A DNA stretch of 46,996 nt from Gammaproteobacteria bacterium. GTDB lineage: Bacteria > Pseudomonadota > Gammaproteobacteria > Eutrophobiales > Eutrophobiaceae. Of the stretch, positions 36,664 through 44,825 are shown one piece after another. Position 1 is the first letter of the stretch. Each line of letters opens with the position of its first letter. The stretch covers positions 1-46,996 of the forward strand of contig JAURNW010000001.1 in assembly GCA_030829985.1 (NCBI GenBank). Reading direction: 5' to 3'. The notes below the pieces were generated by a model. It did no database searches. It had not been told where the DNA came from and worked only from the letters and a program-made list of their open reading frames with translations. The translations under genes and the position numbers were made by a program.

Positions 36664-36984
36664 TCAGGCTAGCAGTCCACCGATTAGTGCGCCAATTATC
36701 AACGGTGGTAAATAGACTATATAAAGTAACAAGCCACTTCCTGCTAATAAGGCACCAACAATCGGGAGTGTTGTTAGCATGGTTCCGGCAAAAAATAATG
36801 CTGCTGCAACAAGAAGCCCAGGCAACAATGCTGCCATTAATCCCGCCATTACCCCTCCGGCTTGTTTGCCGCCAACGATACCAGCAATTAATGAACCCAA
36901 GCCAGGCAACCAGAATAAAAGAAGAGAGATGATGAACATCCAAATCATACCCATCAGTACACTACCGTTAGTATCCTCAACCAT
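36664..36984 (-). CDS. Small glycine/alanine-rich membrane protein
   Basis: A 106-residue, highly hydrophobic protein with probably three or four membrane helices and glycine-rich turns (GIVGGKQAGGVMAGLMAALLPG). Related small proteins have DUF designations but I do not assign one. It is divergent from the isocitrate-lyase-family gene at 37103. Its ribosome-binding site is a good GGGAG a few bases before the ATG on the minus strand. Confidence 0.65.
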   Translation of the reverse strand: MVEDTNGSVLMGMIWMFIISLLLFWLPGLGSLIAGIVGGKQAGGVMAGLMAALLPGLLVAAALFFAGTMLTTLPIVGALLAGSGLLLYIVYLPPLIIGALIGGLLA

Positions 36985-37102
36985 ATTTACTCTCCCAATT
37001 ATTGTTTAATAATGATGCTTAAACCTGTGTATGACTGTAGTACAATTATTACTGGTACACATAGTATGAATCCTACATTAAATTTATTGGAGGAGCAGAT
37101 CA

Positions 37103-37975
37103 ATGTCCGACAAACCTAGTCCAGGCTCACAATTTCGTGAATTGATGCAAAAGCCGGGAATTATAAGAACACTTGGCGCGCATGATGTGTTAACGGCCGT
37201 CATGATCGAGCAGTGCGGATTTGATTCCGTATTTATTGGTGGTTTTGGAACGAGCGCCAGTCTGTATGGATTGCCTGATCTGAATTTTCTGGGTATGTCG
37301 GAAATGGTTGATGCGACGCGTCGTATGTCACATCGCGTATCAATTCCTGTGGTTGCGGATGCGGATACTGGTCATGGTGATCTACATAATGTCATGCGCT
37401 GTGTGAATGAGTTTGAAGGTGCTGGTGCCGCTGGAATTATTCTGGAAGATCAGGTCTTTCCAAAACGTTGTGGCCACTTTGGCGGTAAAGAAGTCATTCC
37501 AACTGATGAAATGATCTTGAAATTTAAGGCAGCAGTAAAAGCGCGACAGGATCAGGACTTCATCTTTATTGCACGAACTGATTCCCGAGAAACAGATGGT
37601 TTAGATGACGCGATCGATCGCATCAATCGTTATTGTGATGCTGGTGCCGATATTGCCTTTATCGAAGCACCTTTATCCATCGAAGAGTTAGAAGAAATAT
37701 GTAAACGTGTTGAGTATCCCAAGTTTGTGAACATGCTGGCCCTGGGCAAGACACCGATTTTGAGTTCTGCTGATCTTGAAGAAATGGGCTTCAAGATTGT
37801 GGTAGCACCGATTGATTCAGTCTTGTTAACGGCACGCTGCATGCGTGAGATGGCAGAGGTTTTTAAACGCGATGGCCATACTAAAAGTCTTGAAGAAAAG
37901 ATGGTTGGCTTCGATGAAGTAAAAGATATTCTTGGTTTATCTGATTATCTTAATTTGAAAGAAAGTCTAAAATAA
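37103..37975 (+). CDS. Isocitrate lyase / PEP mutase family C-C lyase
   Basis: A 290-residue (beta/alpha)8 enzyme. The metal-binding loop is ADADTGHG (Asp86, Asp88), Glu115/Asp116 follow, and the mobile loop is KRCGHFGGK (121-129) with the catalytic cysteine. These define the family that includes 2-methylisocitrate lyase, dimethylmalate lyase and oxaloacetate decarboxylase. No prpC or prpD lies nearby, so methylisocitrate lyase is not supported by context. The GGAGGAG ribosome-binding site fixes the start. It is followed by a small membrane protein and a Na+ symporter, which may supply the substrate. Confidence 0.9.
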   Translation: MSDKPSPGSQFRELMQKPGIIRTLGAHDVLTAVMIEQCGFDSVFIGGFGTSASLYGLPDLNFLGMSEMVDATRRMSHRVSIPVVADADTGHGDLHNVMRCVNEFEGAGAAGIILEDQVFPKRCGHFGGKEVIPTDEMILKFKAAVKARQDQDFIFIARTDSRETDGLDDAIDRINRYCDAGADIAFIEAPLSIEELEEICKRVEYPKFVNMLALGKTPILSSADLEEMGFKIVVAPIDSVLLTARCMREMAEVFKRDGHTKSLEEKMVGFDEVKDILGLSDYLNLKESLK

Positions 37976-37991
37976 ACTTTTTAATGTTGTT

Positions 37992-38204
37992 ATGAAAAGG
38001 CATCTCACTATCGTTGGGGTCTATTTTGTTCTTATCATTATCGGGATTCCCTGGTACTGGGACAAAAACAGCACACTATTGATTGCGGGTTTGCCCGCGT
38101 GGTTTGTTGTTGCGATCGTTGTTTCAATCTGCACTTCTATTTTTACTGCTTATCTCTTATTACGATTCCCCTGGAATACAGATACAGGATCGGATGAAGA
38201 CTAG
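37992..38204 (+). CDS. DUF3311-like small membrane subunit beside a sodium symporter
   Basis: A 70-residue protein with two membrane helices (about 6-20 and 30-58) and the GLPAWFVVAIVV segment typical of DUF3311 proteins. These are small partners encoded immediately before sodium:solute symporters. Its last 11 bases overlap the start of the symporter gene, so translation is coupled. It probably assists or regulates the transporter. Confidence 0.78.
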   Translation: MKRHLTIVGVYFVLIIIGIPWYWDKNSTLLIAGLPAWFVVAIVVSICTSIFTAYLLLRFPWNTDTGSDED

Positions 38205-39687
38205 TCAGGTGTTTGATCAAACTGCCTGGATATTTATCAGTATCTATTTGGGCTCATTAATACTGGTCGGTTTTCTTGGTTATCGCGCACGACAGGAAAA
38301 TACGCTGAAGGATTTTTATCTGGCAGGAAGTGGTTTCGGTCTTGTCGTGATTTTTCTTACCTTATATGCAACTCAATACAGTGGTAACACTTTATTTGGT
38401 TATTCCGGCAAGGCCTACAGAATGGGGTATGCCTGGATCATGTGTATACATTTTATGACGGCGATTGTTGCTTGTTTCTTGATTTATGCGCCTCGGCTAT
38501 ATGCGCGTGCAAAAAAATACAACTACATAACACCGACAGATTATCTACAACATCGATTTAATTCAAACTGGATTAATATCCTGGCAACTTTAATCCTCGT
38601 TATTGTATTGAGTAATTATTTACTGGCGCAATTGATGGCCATGGGCCGAGCGATGCAAGGTTTGTCTTCTTCCGATCCGGATATAGCCTATCGACAAGGT
38701 GTGATCTTATTAACATTGATCATGGTGGTCTACGGTACGCTTGGTGGCATTCGAGCTGTTGCATGGACGGATGTTATTCAGGGCGTTGTGTTAATGATTG
38801 GCTTTAGTCTCTTGTTGTTCATGCTCTATAAACATTTTGGACCATTGTCCGTGGCCACGAATATTATTCAACAATCGGCCGATGCGGCAAAAGTGACGGT
38901 GCCTGATGCTAACCGGCTTCGCGAATGGTTAAGTTATATTATTATTATTGGTTTGGGTTCGACCTTGTACCCGCAAGCCATTCAACGTATCTATGCAGCG
39001 CGCTCTGAAAAAATATTAAGACAAGGGCTCGCCTTGATGGCGTTTGCACCGTTGTTCACTTCATTGATTGCAGTAGTGACAGGAATATATGCTATTGCCT
39101 ACATTCCCGGTTTGGAAGGCAACGAATCAGATCAAGTATTAGGGATCATTCTATCCATGGTTCAACAAAATTCGATTCTGGGTTATTGGCTAGTTGTAAT
39201 TCTTTATGCTGCGATACTTGCGGCAATGATGTCGACCGCAGATTCAGCCTTATTGTCTATTTCCTCGATGTTAAGTAAGGATATTTATGGTCGTTTTGTT
39301 GACTCAAATGCAAGCGAAGCAAAGTTAACTTTTCTAGGCAAACTCTTTTCCTGGTGTTTAATATTGTTTCTGGTCTGGTTAGCCATTTACCTGAGTGATA
39401 AAGCTTCCCTGATAAAATTACTCGATAGAAAGTTTGATATATTGATTCAACTTGTGCCTGCATTTATGTTAAGCATACATTGGCGCGGTATGCAGGCCAT
39501 GCCTACATTCATTGGCATTGTCTTCGGTGTGTTTCTATCGCTTTGCCTGGCCTATGGTGGTTTTGATTTTGTGCATAATGGAAAGGTCTATGGCTTTCAT
39601 CCGGGGCTTATTGGCTTATTATTTAACCTGGCAATTGTTGTGATGGGAAGTAATTTGATAAATAAAAACAGGCCATTGTTAGTTTAA
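38194..39687 (+). CDS. Sodium:solute symporter (SSS family)
   Basis: From the ATG at 38194 the product is 497 residues with about 13 helices. The family features YGTLGGIRAVAWTDVIQGVVLM and the later ILAAMMSTADSALLSISSMLSKDIYGR (Na+-site serines) are clear. The frame is open upstream to 38083, but that part overlaps the DUF3311 gene and is not family-like. DUF3311/SSS pairs often resemble pantothenate or monocarboxylate transporters; the neighbouring lyase suggests a carboxylate. Specificity is inferred only. Confidence 0.9.
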   Translation: MKTSQVFDQTAWIFISIYLGSLILVGFLGYRARQENTLKDFYLAGSGFGLVVIFLTLYATQYSGNTLFGYSGKAYRMGYAWIMCIHFMTAIVACFLIYAPRLYARAKKYNYITPTDYLQHRFNSNWINILATLILVIVLSNYLLAQLMAMGRAMQGLSSSDPDIAYRQGVILLTLIMVVYGTLGGIRAVAWTDVIQGVVLMIGFSLLLFMLYKHFGPLSVATNIIQQSADAAKVTVPDANRLREWLSYIIIIGLGSTLYPQAIQRIYAARSEKILRQGLALMAFAPLFTSLIAVVTGIYAIAYIPGLEGNESDQVLGIILSMVQQNSILGYWLVVILYAAILAAMMSTADSALLSISSMLSKDIYGRFVDSNASEAKLTFLGKLFSWCLILFLVWLAIYLSDKASLIKLLDRKFDILIQLVPAFMLSIHWRGMQAMPTFIGIVFGVFLSLCLAYGGFDFVHNGKVYGFHPGLIGLLFNLAIVVMGSNLINKNRPLLV

Positions 39688-39692
39688 TCGTA

Positions 39693-40115
39693 TTAGGTTT
39701 TTTTAATCCACTTACGATTCATTTCAAAGTAAGTGAACGATGCCGTCCAGGCAATAAGTACGAGCCCCATAACACCTTCAACAACGGTCATGATCCGACC
39801 GTGACCTATTAGTACAATATCGCCAAAACCAACAGTTGTATAAGTGGTGCCTGAAAAATAGGCGATATCAATGAAAGTAGGTGAATCTATTGAGAAGGTA
39901 ATGAGTTCCATGTTGTACATAATCTGCCATGCCAAAGCGAAGATTATTATTTCTGTGAGATGTGCCAGTACCGCAAGGAACAGAGCAAGCACAATACTTG
40001 CCGGATGAGTTCCATGAAAGTGGCTAAGGATTTTTGTGATCGAGACGAGTGCGGTGTAATGAAGTCCGATAGCCAAGGCGACCGCAAATGTTATTATCAG
40101 GGTGATATAAACCAT
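39693..40115 (-). CDS. Two-helix potassium-channel-like protein
   Basis: A 140-residue membrane protein with a pore loop carrying the K+ selectivity filter TTVGFGD (about 95-101). A helix before the pore, one after it and extra N-terminal helices give the ion-channel-2 layout. No regulatory RCK or cyclic-nucleotide domain follows, so the gating signal is unknown. It converges on the symporter gene five bases away and follows the DUF2237 gene by 15 bases. Confidence 0.85.
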   Translation of the reverse strand: MVYITLIITFAVALAIGLHYTALVSITKILSHFHGTHPASIVLALFLAVLAHLTEIIIFALAWQIMYNMELITFSIDSPTFIDIAYFSGTTYTTVGFGDIVLIGHGRIMTVVEGVMGLVLIAWTASFTYFEMNRKWIKKT

Positions 40116-40130
40116 ATTTTCCTAAAGAGA

Positions 40131-40496
40131 TTAATCATCCCTAATCGCATGTTTTTCTAATACTTCCAACGGCACGTGCTCTAGAACAGACTCTTCAGTC
40201 GAGCGCAATAGAATCCTGGGTGCCATACCTGCTTCTAATGCCTCTATCCAGCGTGGCAAACAGATACACCAGCGGTCTCCCGACTTGAGACCGGGAAAAT
40301 CAGAATCTTCATTTGGCGTAGATAGGTCATTGCCACTTTTTTTAGAGAATTGCAGAAAATCATCCGTCATTTCCGCACAGACAGTATGCATGCCGTAATC
40401 AGCATCGCATGTTTCACATCTTCCATTACGGAAAAAGCCGGTTTCCAGTTCATCGCAGCAAGGTTCAAGCGTTGTGCCTAATACATTTTTGAGCAT
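40131..40496 (-). CDS. DUF2237 family protein
   Basis: A 121-residue soluble protein with the family landmarks NVLGTTLEPC near the N-terminus, HTVCAEMTDDFLQFSKKSGNDLSTP in the middle and GDRWCICLPRWIEALEAG toward the end. Several conserved cysteines suggest metal binding or redox function; no reaction is known to me. It is divergent from the SRAP gene at 40543. Confidence 0.88.
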   Translation of the reverse strand: MLKNVLGTTLEPCCDELETGFFRNGRCETCDADYGMHTVCAEMTDDFLQFSKKSGNDLSTPNEDSDFPGLKSGDRWCICLPRWIEALEAGMAPRILLRSTEESVLEHVPLEVLEKHAIRDD

Positions 40497-40542
40497 AAGC
40501 AGATTTAGATTATTGTTTTAAAAGTCTATTATAGTACTGCTT

Positions 40543-41118
40543 ATGTGTGGACGATTCTATTTTAAAAGTAATAAAGACAAATTATCTCACCAGTTTAGCG
40601 TAGAGAATGCTGTTGGCACTAGAACTAACTACAATGTAACCCCATCTTCCAAATGCACTGTTGTTCGACTTAATCCTGACAACAAAGAATTTGCAAATCT
40701 CACCTGGGGGCTAGTACCTTCGTGGGCAAAGCCAGACAATAAAATTAAACCAATCAACGCTAAAGCAGAAACCGTCCGAGAAAAACCCTGTTTTCGCAAT
40801 GCGTTCAATAAACATCGTTGCATCATACCCGTCTCTGGTTTTTATGAATGGCAAGGCAGCAAAGGTGATAAACGCCCATATGCTATTTATCCATTAAACG
40901 ATGATTACTTCGGGTTAGCCGGGTTGTGGGAGAAGAGAGAAGATTTGCAAACGTTTACCATTATTACAACAGAGGCGAACGAGGTAATGAGATCCGTTCA
41001 TCATCGTATGCCGGTTATTCTTGATACGAAAAATTATGATGTCTGGTTAGAAGAGGGTGACTATGCATTAATGAAACCCTGCGCAAGTGAAGAGATGGGG
41101 CTGACGGGGTACACTTAA
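40543..41118 (+). pseudogene. SRAP (YedK/HMCES-like) DNA-protein crosslinking gene, 3' end replaced by an IS terminus
   Basis: SRAP proteins form a protective covalent bond to abasic sites in single-stranded DNA. Catalytic residues are all visible: Cys2, Asn72 in PINAKAET, Glu102 in SGFYEW and His154 in VHHRMP. After residue 185 (CASEEM) the normal C-terminal 30 or so residues, including the NNP-type ending, are missing. The frame instead enters ATGGGGCTGACGGGGTACAC, the IS outer end, and gains six foreign residues (GLTGYT) and a TAA. The active site is intact, so a truncated but partly active protein is possible. Confidence 0.8.
41096..41114 (-). repeat. Solo IS terminal sequence, 19 bases
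   Basis: ATGGGGCTGACGGGGTACA matches exactly the outer 19 bases of the IS copies at the window ends, in the orientation of the left copy. Nothing else of the IS adjoins it: the left neighbour is SRAP coding sequence. It marks a deletion or rearrangement junction. Confidence 0.8.
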
Positions 41119-41143
41119 AGATCACTCTTTAAAGTCTTTCGTT

Positions 41144-41225
41144 TGGCTCCCCGGGACAGGCTCGAACTGCCGACCTAGTGATTAACAGTACCAGTCACAG
41201 CTAAGCCACGTCACACTCTCCGGGA
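41144..41225 (-). pseudogene. tRNA-Asn (GTT)-like remnant with intact 3' half
   Basis: On the minus strand the 3' 45 bases are perfect tRNA: anticodon loop CTGTTAA (anticodon GTT), stem TCACT, variable AGGTC, T arm GGCAG-TTCGAGC-CTGTC, acceptor CCGGGGA and GCCA. The 5' half is degraded: the acceptor reads TCCCGGA instead of TCCCCGG, the D arm is not foldable and the anticodon 5' stem is replaced (TGGTA instead of AGTGA). Total length is 82 instead of 76. Preserved 3' halves ending at the anticodon loop are the usual footprint of integrases that target tRNA genes. Confidence 0.7.
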
Positions 41226-41522
41226 TGATTTTCCGAATACCGATCCAGGGCCGAACCCAATTTTGCCGTCTATGGCTTCCCAGATTACATTGCCAGCTAT
41301 AACAACCAGTCACCGAAACTGCACCGAACGATTTCCGAACCCGGGTGAAACGGCCAGAGTGATCGTTTCTACCAATAATTTCGCTCCCGAGGTATGAGGG
41401 CATGGCCACCTCCAAAAAATGCCAGAGAGGACCAGTCTCGAGGGCAGGGGTGATCTCTCGTCCCTAAACCTCCCCAGAATTTTCCAGAACGCCGCCGAAC
41501 ACCCTAACTACGATTCTTTCCC

Positions 41523-41579
41523 CATTACATTAACGAAAACTATCTCTTAGGCAATCAGGCTAATTGGTCCATATGGGGT
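41523..41579 (-). mobile_element. Remnant of the IS 5' end
   Basis: The stretch AACGAAAACTATCTCTTAGG and its continuation match the leader of the window-end IS copies, same orientation as the left copy. Differences: one T/C and one C/T substitution, plus loss of nine bases (CTGACGGGG) from the outer end, so ATGGGG joins TACA directly. Homology stops before the transposase start, and no transposase coding remains. Confidence 0.8.
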
Positions 41580-41598
41580 ACACGACGTACAGTCTTTA

Positions 41599-43749
41599 TC
41601 AAATATTTATATGAGCTTTTATTCGCTCAAAGATATTTTTGACATTAGTTGGCTTAATCAGCATTTCTGAGGTAGCACCATCGGCAATCAATTTCTTCTC
41701 CAGTTCTACATGATTTTCAGGTAGCAATAGCAGCGCTGGTAAGTATGACCAATATAACTCAACTCTAGCGTTATGTATGAACTCAATATTTTTCTCATCG
41801 TCTTGTTCTTCAAGGTCAACGACAGCAAAGACTATTTCTTCATGAGCTTTTAATAACTGGTTAGCTTCTTTTGCAGATTGGCAGGTATAACATGAGAAAT
41901 TGTTGCTACTAAGTTCTTTCTGTAATTCAGAATCAAGATTTTCATCAGAAGTGAGTAATAAGATACCGGTAAGACTAGTTTTATTTTCATTAAATAATGG
42001 AATAGAACTAGGTGATTTAGTCCCATATTCAAATGCAAGATCTGTCCAGAATGATCTGCCAATAACTCTGGCAACTTCCATAACGGTTGTTTCACCAGAA
42101 ACGATTAAACGTGATGCTGATCCTGAAAGGGTTTTAATCTTTCCATGGTTTTCCTGTTTTAAAATTTCACTATTGATATTGCCATCCGTGATCAATTTAC
42201 GAATTTCATCAGTGATTTCAAAAATCTCAACAATAGGTAAGCGGCCATAATATCCAGAGTTGTTACATTCTTCACAACCCTCTGCTCGGTAGGATGGAGT
42301 GATATTACTAATTGATTCAAAAAAATGTTCTTCTGTATTTAATTCGTTCTCTTCAATTGGTCGGCGACATTTTTTACATAATTGTCTTACTAGTCTTTGT
42401 GCAATTACGCCTGATAGTGCATCGCTTAAAACTGCTGGATTAATACCAAGCCCCGTAAGTCTTGATATACTTGTTACTGCATCGTTAGTATGCAAAGTCG
42501 ATAATACCAGATGGCCAGTAACAGCAGCTTGCAAAGCTATTTCTGCCGTTTCTTTGTCGCGTATCTCTCCGATTAACAATACATCGGGATCTTGCCGCAT
42601 ACAGGATCGAATTACACTTGGAAATGTTAGCCCTGCTTTTTCATTAACTTCAACCTGAATCAGACCTGGTACTTTATACTCGACCGGGTTTTCAATACTG
42701 ATAATGTTTATACCTATCTGATTGATTTCAGAAATCATTGAATAGAGCGTACTACTCTTTCCAGAACCCGTAGGCCCCGTCATTAGAATGATCCCTGAGG
42801 AATTGGATAACATCCCGCGAATTATTTGCAGTGATTTCAAAGAAAGCCCAATTTTCGAAAGACTATAGACCTTTCCTTGTTCAAGAAACCGAATGACCAG
42901 GCTTTCTCCACCGACTGCAGGTAGAACAGAAATTCTTAAATCAATTTGACGATGTTCAATTGTCAGCGACATTCGTCCGTCTTGTGGCACATTAGTAACA
43001 GTAGGTTCCATGCCATCACTATGAGCCTTGAAGTAACGGATTATCCTGTCACCGACACCATCTGGTAGTAATGCTATGCGTTGCAATACGCCATCAATTC
43101 TAAACCGTACTTCACTACCTTTTACATAAGGTTGAAGATGCAAGTCTGATGAACGCATAGTAATTGCTTTATTCAATAGAGAGCTTGCCAGCTTCTCAGT
43201 GGCGCTAGTATTAACCTCTTCACTATCTTTAGAATTGTTGTCTTTTAATATAATAGAATTGAGTCGATGACTTTGATGGTCTGTCTCATTGATGTAAGCC
43301 CTGTGTATGGCTTCATCTAGATCAGTTGGAGTAGCGAGAAAAAACTTTACTGGTTTACCACAGGCAAAAGCGGCCCGATCAATCCCTGCGCCATGAAAAG
43401 GCAGGCACGTAGCGACTTCGACATGTTCTCCAGTATCCCTCAGAGGTAAAAGCAATTCCTGTCGTGCCAGTTTAGTTGGAATGCGAGAGAGTACTCCTGG
43501 TTCAGGTTCAAGTTTTACAACGACACTCAGACCAAGCACACCAGCAATCGCTTCAGCAAATTCAATTTGCGTTACCTTCGCAGCGTTAGCAAGTAGTTCC
43601 CAAGCTTCGAACCGACCGCCATTCACATTAACTAATGCAATTTCTTTATTATCAGGAAATGCACGTATAGCAAATTCCCGAAGTTGTTCCAGAGGTGAGA
43701 GTTCTCCGTGACCTTTGTAGATTCCCAAATTTTTAATTGTTGTATCCAT
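41599..43749 (-). CDS. GspE/PilB-type secretion or pilus assembly ATPase with C-terminal receiver-like domain
   Basis: A 716-residue hexameric-motor type ATPase. An N-terminal GspE_N domain (about 20-150) precedes the motor, which has Walker A GPTGSGKS (325-332), the Asp box, Walker B DVLLIGEIRD (389-398), the His box STLHTND, and a four-cysteine zinc site (Cys458, 461, 492, 495). Residues about 594-716 form a receiver-like fold: LLLTSDEN (acidic pair Asp602/Glu603), VFAVVDLEEQ (candidate phospho-Asp645) and LIKP (Lys699). Such motors extend pilins or pseudopilins. It is last in the pilin cluster, six bases after the one-helix protein gene. Confidence 0.9.
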   Translation of the reverse strand: MDTTIKNLGIYKGHGELSPLEQLREFAIRAFPDNKEIALVNVNGGRFEAWELLANAAKVTQIEFAEAIAGVLGLSVVVKLEPEPGVLSRIPTKLARQELLLPLRDTGEHVEVATCLPFHGAGIDRAAFACGKPVKFFLATPTDLDEAIHRAYINETDHQSHRLNSIILKDNNSKDSEEVNTSATEKLASSLLNKAITMRSSDLHLQPYVKGSEVRFRIDGVLQRIALLPDGVGDRIIRYFKAHSDGMEPTVTNVPQDGRMSLTIEHRQIDLRISVLPAVGGESLVIRFLEQGKVYSLSKIGLSLKSLQIIRGMLSNSSGIILMTGPTGSGKSSTLYSMISEINQIGINIISIENPVEYKVPGLIQVEVNEKAGLTFPSVIRSCMRQDPDVLLIGEIRDKETAEIALQAAVTGHLVLSTLHTNDAVTSISRLTGLGINPAVLSDALSGVIAQRLVRQLCKKCRRPIEENELNTEEHFFESISNITPSYRAEGCEECNNSGYYGRLPIVEIFEITDEIRKLITDGNINSEILKQENHGKIKTLSGSASRLIVSGETTVMEVARVIGRSFWTDLAFEYGTKSPSSIPLFNENKTSLTGILLLTSDENLDSELQKELSSNNFSCYTCQSAKEANQLLKAHEEIVFAVVDLEEQDDEKNIEFIHNARVELYWSYLPALLLLPENHVELEKKLIADGATSEMLIKPTNVKNIFERIKAHINI

Positions 43750-43755
43750 CAGTAA

Positions 43756-44127
43756 TTAATGTTCGATGAGTTCCTGTTTAATGTTGCCCAGTCTACCTTT
43801 TAATACAAAACGATTAGAACCAAGATCAGAGATACTAATGTAAGGTCGAAGTGAAGGATTATGAATCATTTTAGGCAAGGTACCGTAATCATGACGATAT
43901 TCGAGAACCTCATGTTTGGCCTGTTGCATCATATGATTTAGATCGGTCTCAATACCGGAATCGGTGCCTGACTCAATAACTCTGTCAACGATAATAAATA
44001 ACAATAATGCTCCGATTATCATGACCCAAGGGATATCACGCCGATGTTTTTTCATTGGACCGAAGGATGCTCTTGTTATTTCCTGCTCAACAGCAGAAAT
44101 CTGTGCTCTTAGATCATCGGTGCTCAT
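43756..44127 (-). CDS. Small one-helix membrane protein of the pilin cluster
   Basis: A 123-residue protein: an N-terminal cytoplasmic segment of about 31 residues (RAQISAVEQEITRASFGP), one membrane helix (about 33-48), then an extracytoplasmic helix and short fold (HMMQQAKHEVLEYRHDYGTLP...). The part after the membrane resembles pilin-like proteins, but there is no prepilin cleavage motif. It may be an assembly or scaffold component. It sits between the short pilin and the ATPase and is almost contiguous with the latter. No family is recognised. Confidence 0.6.
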   Translation of the reverse strand: MSTDDLRAQISAVEQEITRASFGPMKKHRRDIPWVMIIGALLLFIIVDRVIESGTDSGIETDLNHMMQQAKHEVLEYRHDYGTLPKMIHNPSLRPYISISDLGSNRFVLKGRLGNIKQELIEH

Positions 44128-44222
44128 AAACTTCTCGTTATTATTCTCTTACTTAGATTACGTTCCAGAATATACTAGATGAAGTGTATTCGTCCTAAGT
44201 GACCAGTTGTTGACTATGCATC

Positions 44223-44702
44223 CTAGTTATTGCTACACGGTCTGTCGGTTAAATATAGATTAAAAGCTACAATATTCTCTAAGACCAAATCAGACGCTAT
44301 CAGATTATCATTATTACCTTTAATTGAATTATAAGCCTCTCTTACAATGCTCACATTATTTTTGCCATGTGCAAAGGCATTGGCTACCACGCTTAATACA
44401 AGTGGTTTCGAATTACTGCTAAGATTGTGTTTCATAAAAGAAAGCGTCGCATGTGAGCTAGTATGATTATATCTATTAGCGAGTGACATGGGCGGATCTC
44501 CACACAAATCGATACCTTGATCTGCTGCTTGCTCAATCACATGTTGTTTCAACGAATTATAAAACAGAAGTAATTCAACACTAGTCGCCTTAGCCTGATA
44601 ATGATGATAAGCCGTTGTTCCTGCGACTGATAGAATTCCAACAATAGCCACGACCGTCATCATTTCCAAAAGTGTGAAACCTGATTGGCGGTATTGATTC
44701 AT
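44223..44702 (-). CDS. Type IV pilin-like protein
   Basis: A 159-residue prepilin. The leader MNQYRQSG is followed by FTLLEMMTVVAIVGILSVAG: peptidase cleavage after Gly8, Phe1 and Glu5 of the mature protein, and the hydrophobic assembly helix. The globular part has two cysteines (67 and 156) that could form the usual pilin disulfide. Segments ATSVEL, GIDLCGDP, IVREAYNS and PCS recur in the larger pilin upstream, so the two are paralogues. A prepilin peptidase elsewhere in the genome is required. Confidence 0.88.
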   Translation of the reverse strand: MNQYRQSGFTLLEMMTVVAIVGILSVAGTTAYHHYQAKATSVELLLFYNSLKQHVIEQAADQGIDLCGDPPMSLANRYNHTSSHATLSFMKHNLSSNSKPLVLSVVANAFAHGKNNVSIVREAYNSIKGNNDNLIASDLVLENIVAFNLYLTDRPCSNN

Positions 44703-44825
44703 AATAAATTCCGGTTATTCGTTATATTGATTTTACCCATGTCAGATATTCTCGTTGCCGTGTTTAATAAAACTAATCAAAGCCTCGAAAGGTTCTTTTT
44801 TGCTTCTCCGCATACATCCTCTGTA

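Larger units (their letters stand above)
41119..41598. other. Non-coding rearrangement scar between chromosome and pilin module
   Basis: 480 bases with no credible gene. Contents from left to right: a tRNA-Asn-like remnant (41144-41225), about 290 bases noticeably richer in G+C than the surroundings (CCCGAGG, GAGGGCAGGGG and similar), then a 5' IS remnant (about 41523-41579). The short minus-strand frame at 41182-41415 overlaps the tRNA remnant and is not convincing. Confidence 0.6.

Noticed and set aside
37103-37975. prpB 2-methylisocitrate lyase as a firm call
   Set aside because: The family is clear but no other methylcitrate cycle genes are adjacent, and several activities share the KRCGH loop.
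41182-41415. 77-codon minus-strand frame in the scar region
   Set aside because: It overlaps the tRNA-Asn remnant, lacks a ribosome-binding site and has no protein-like features.
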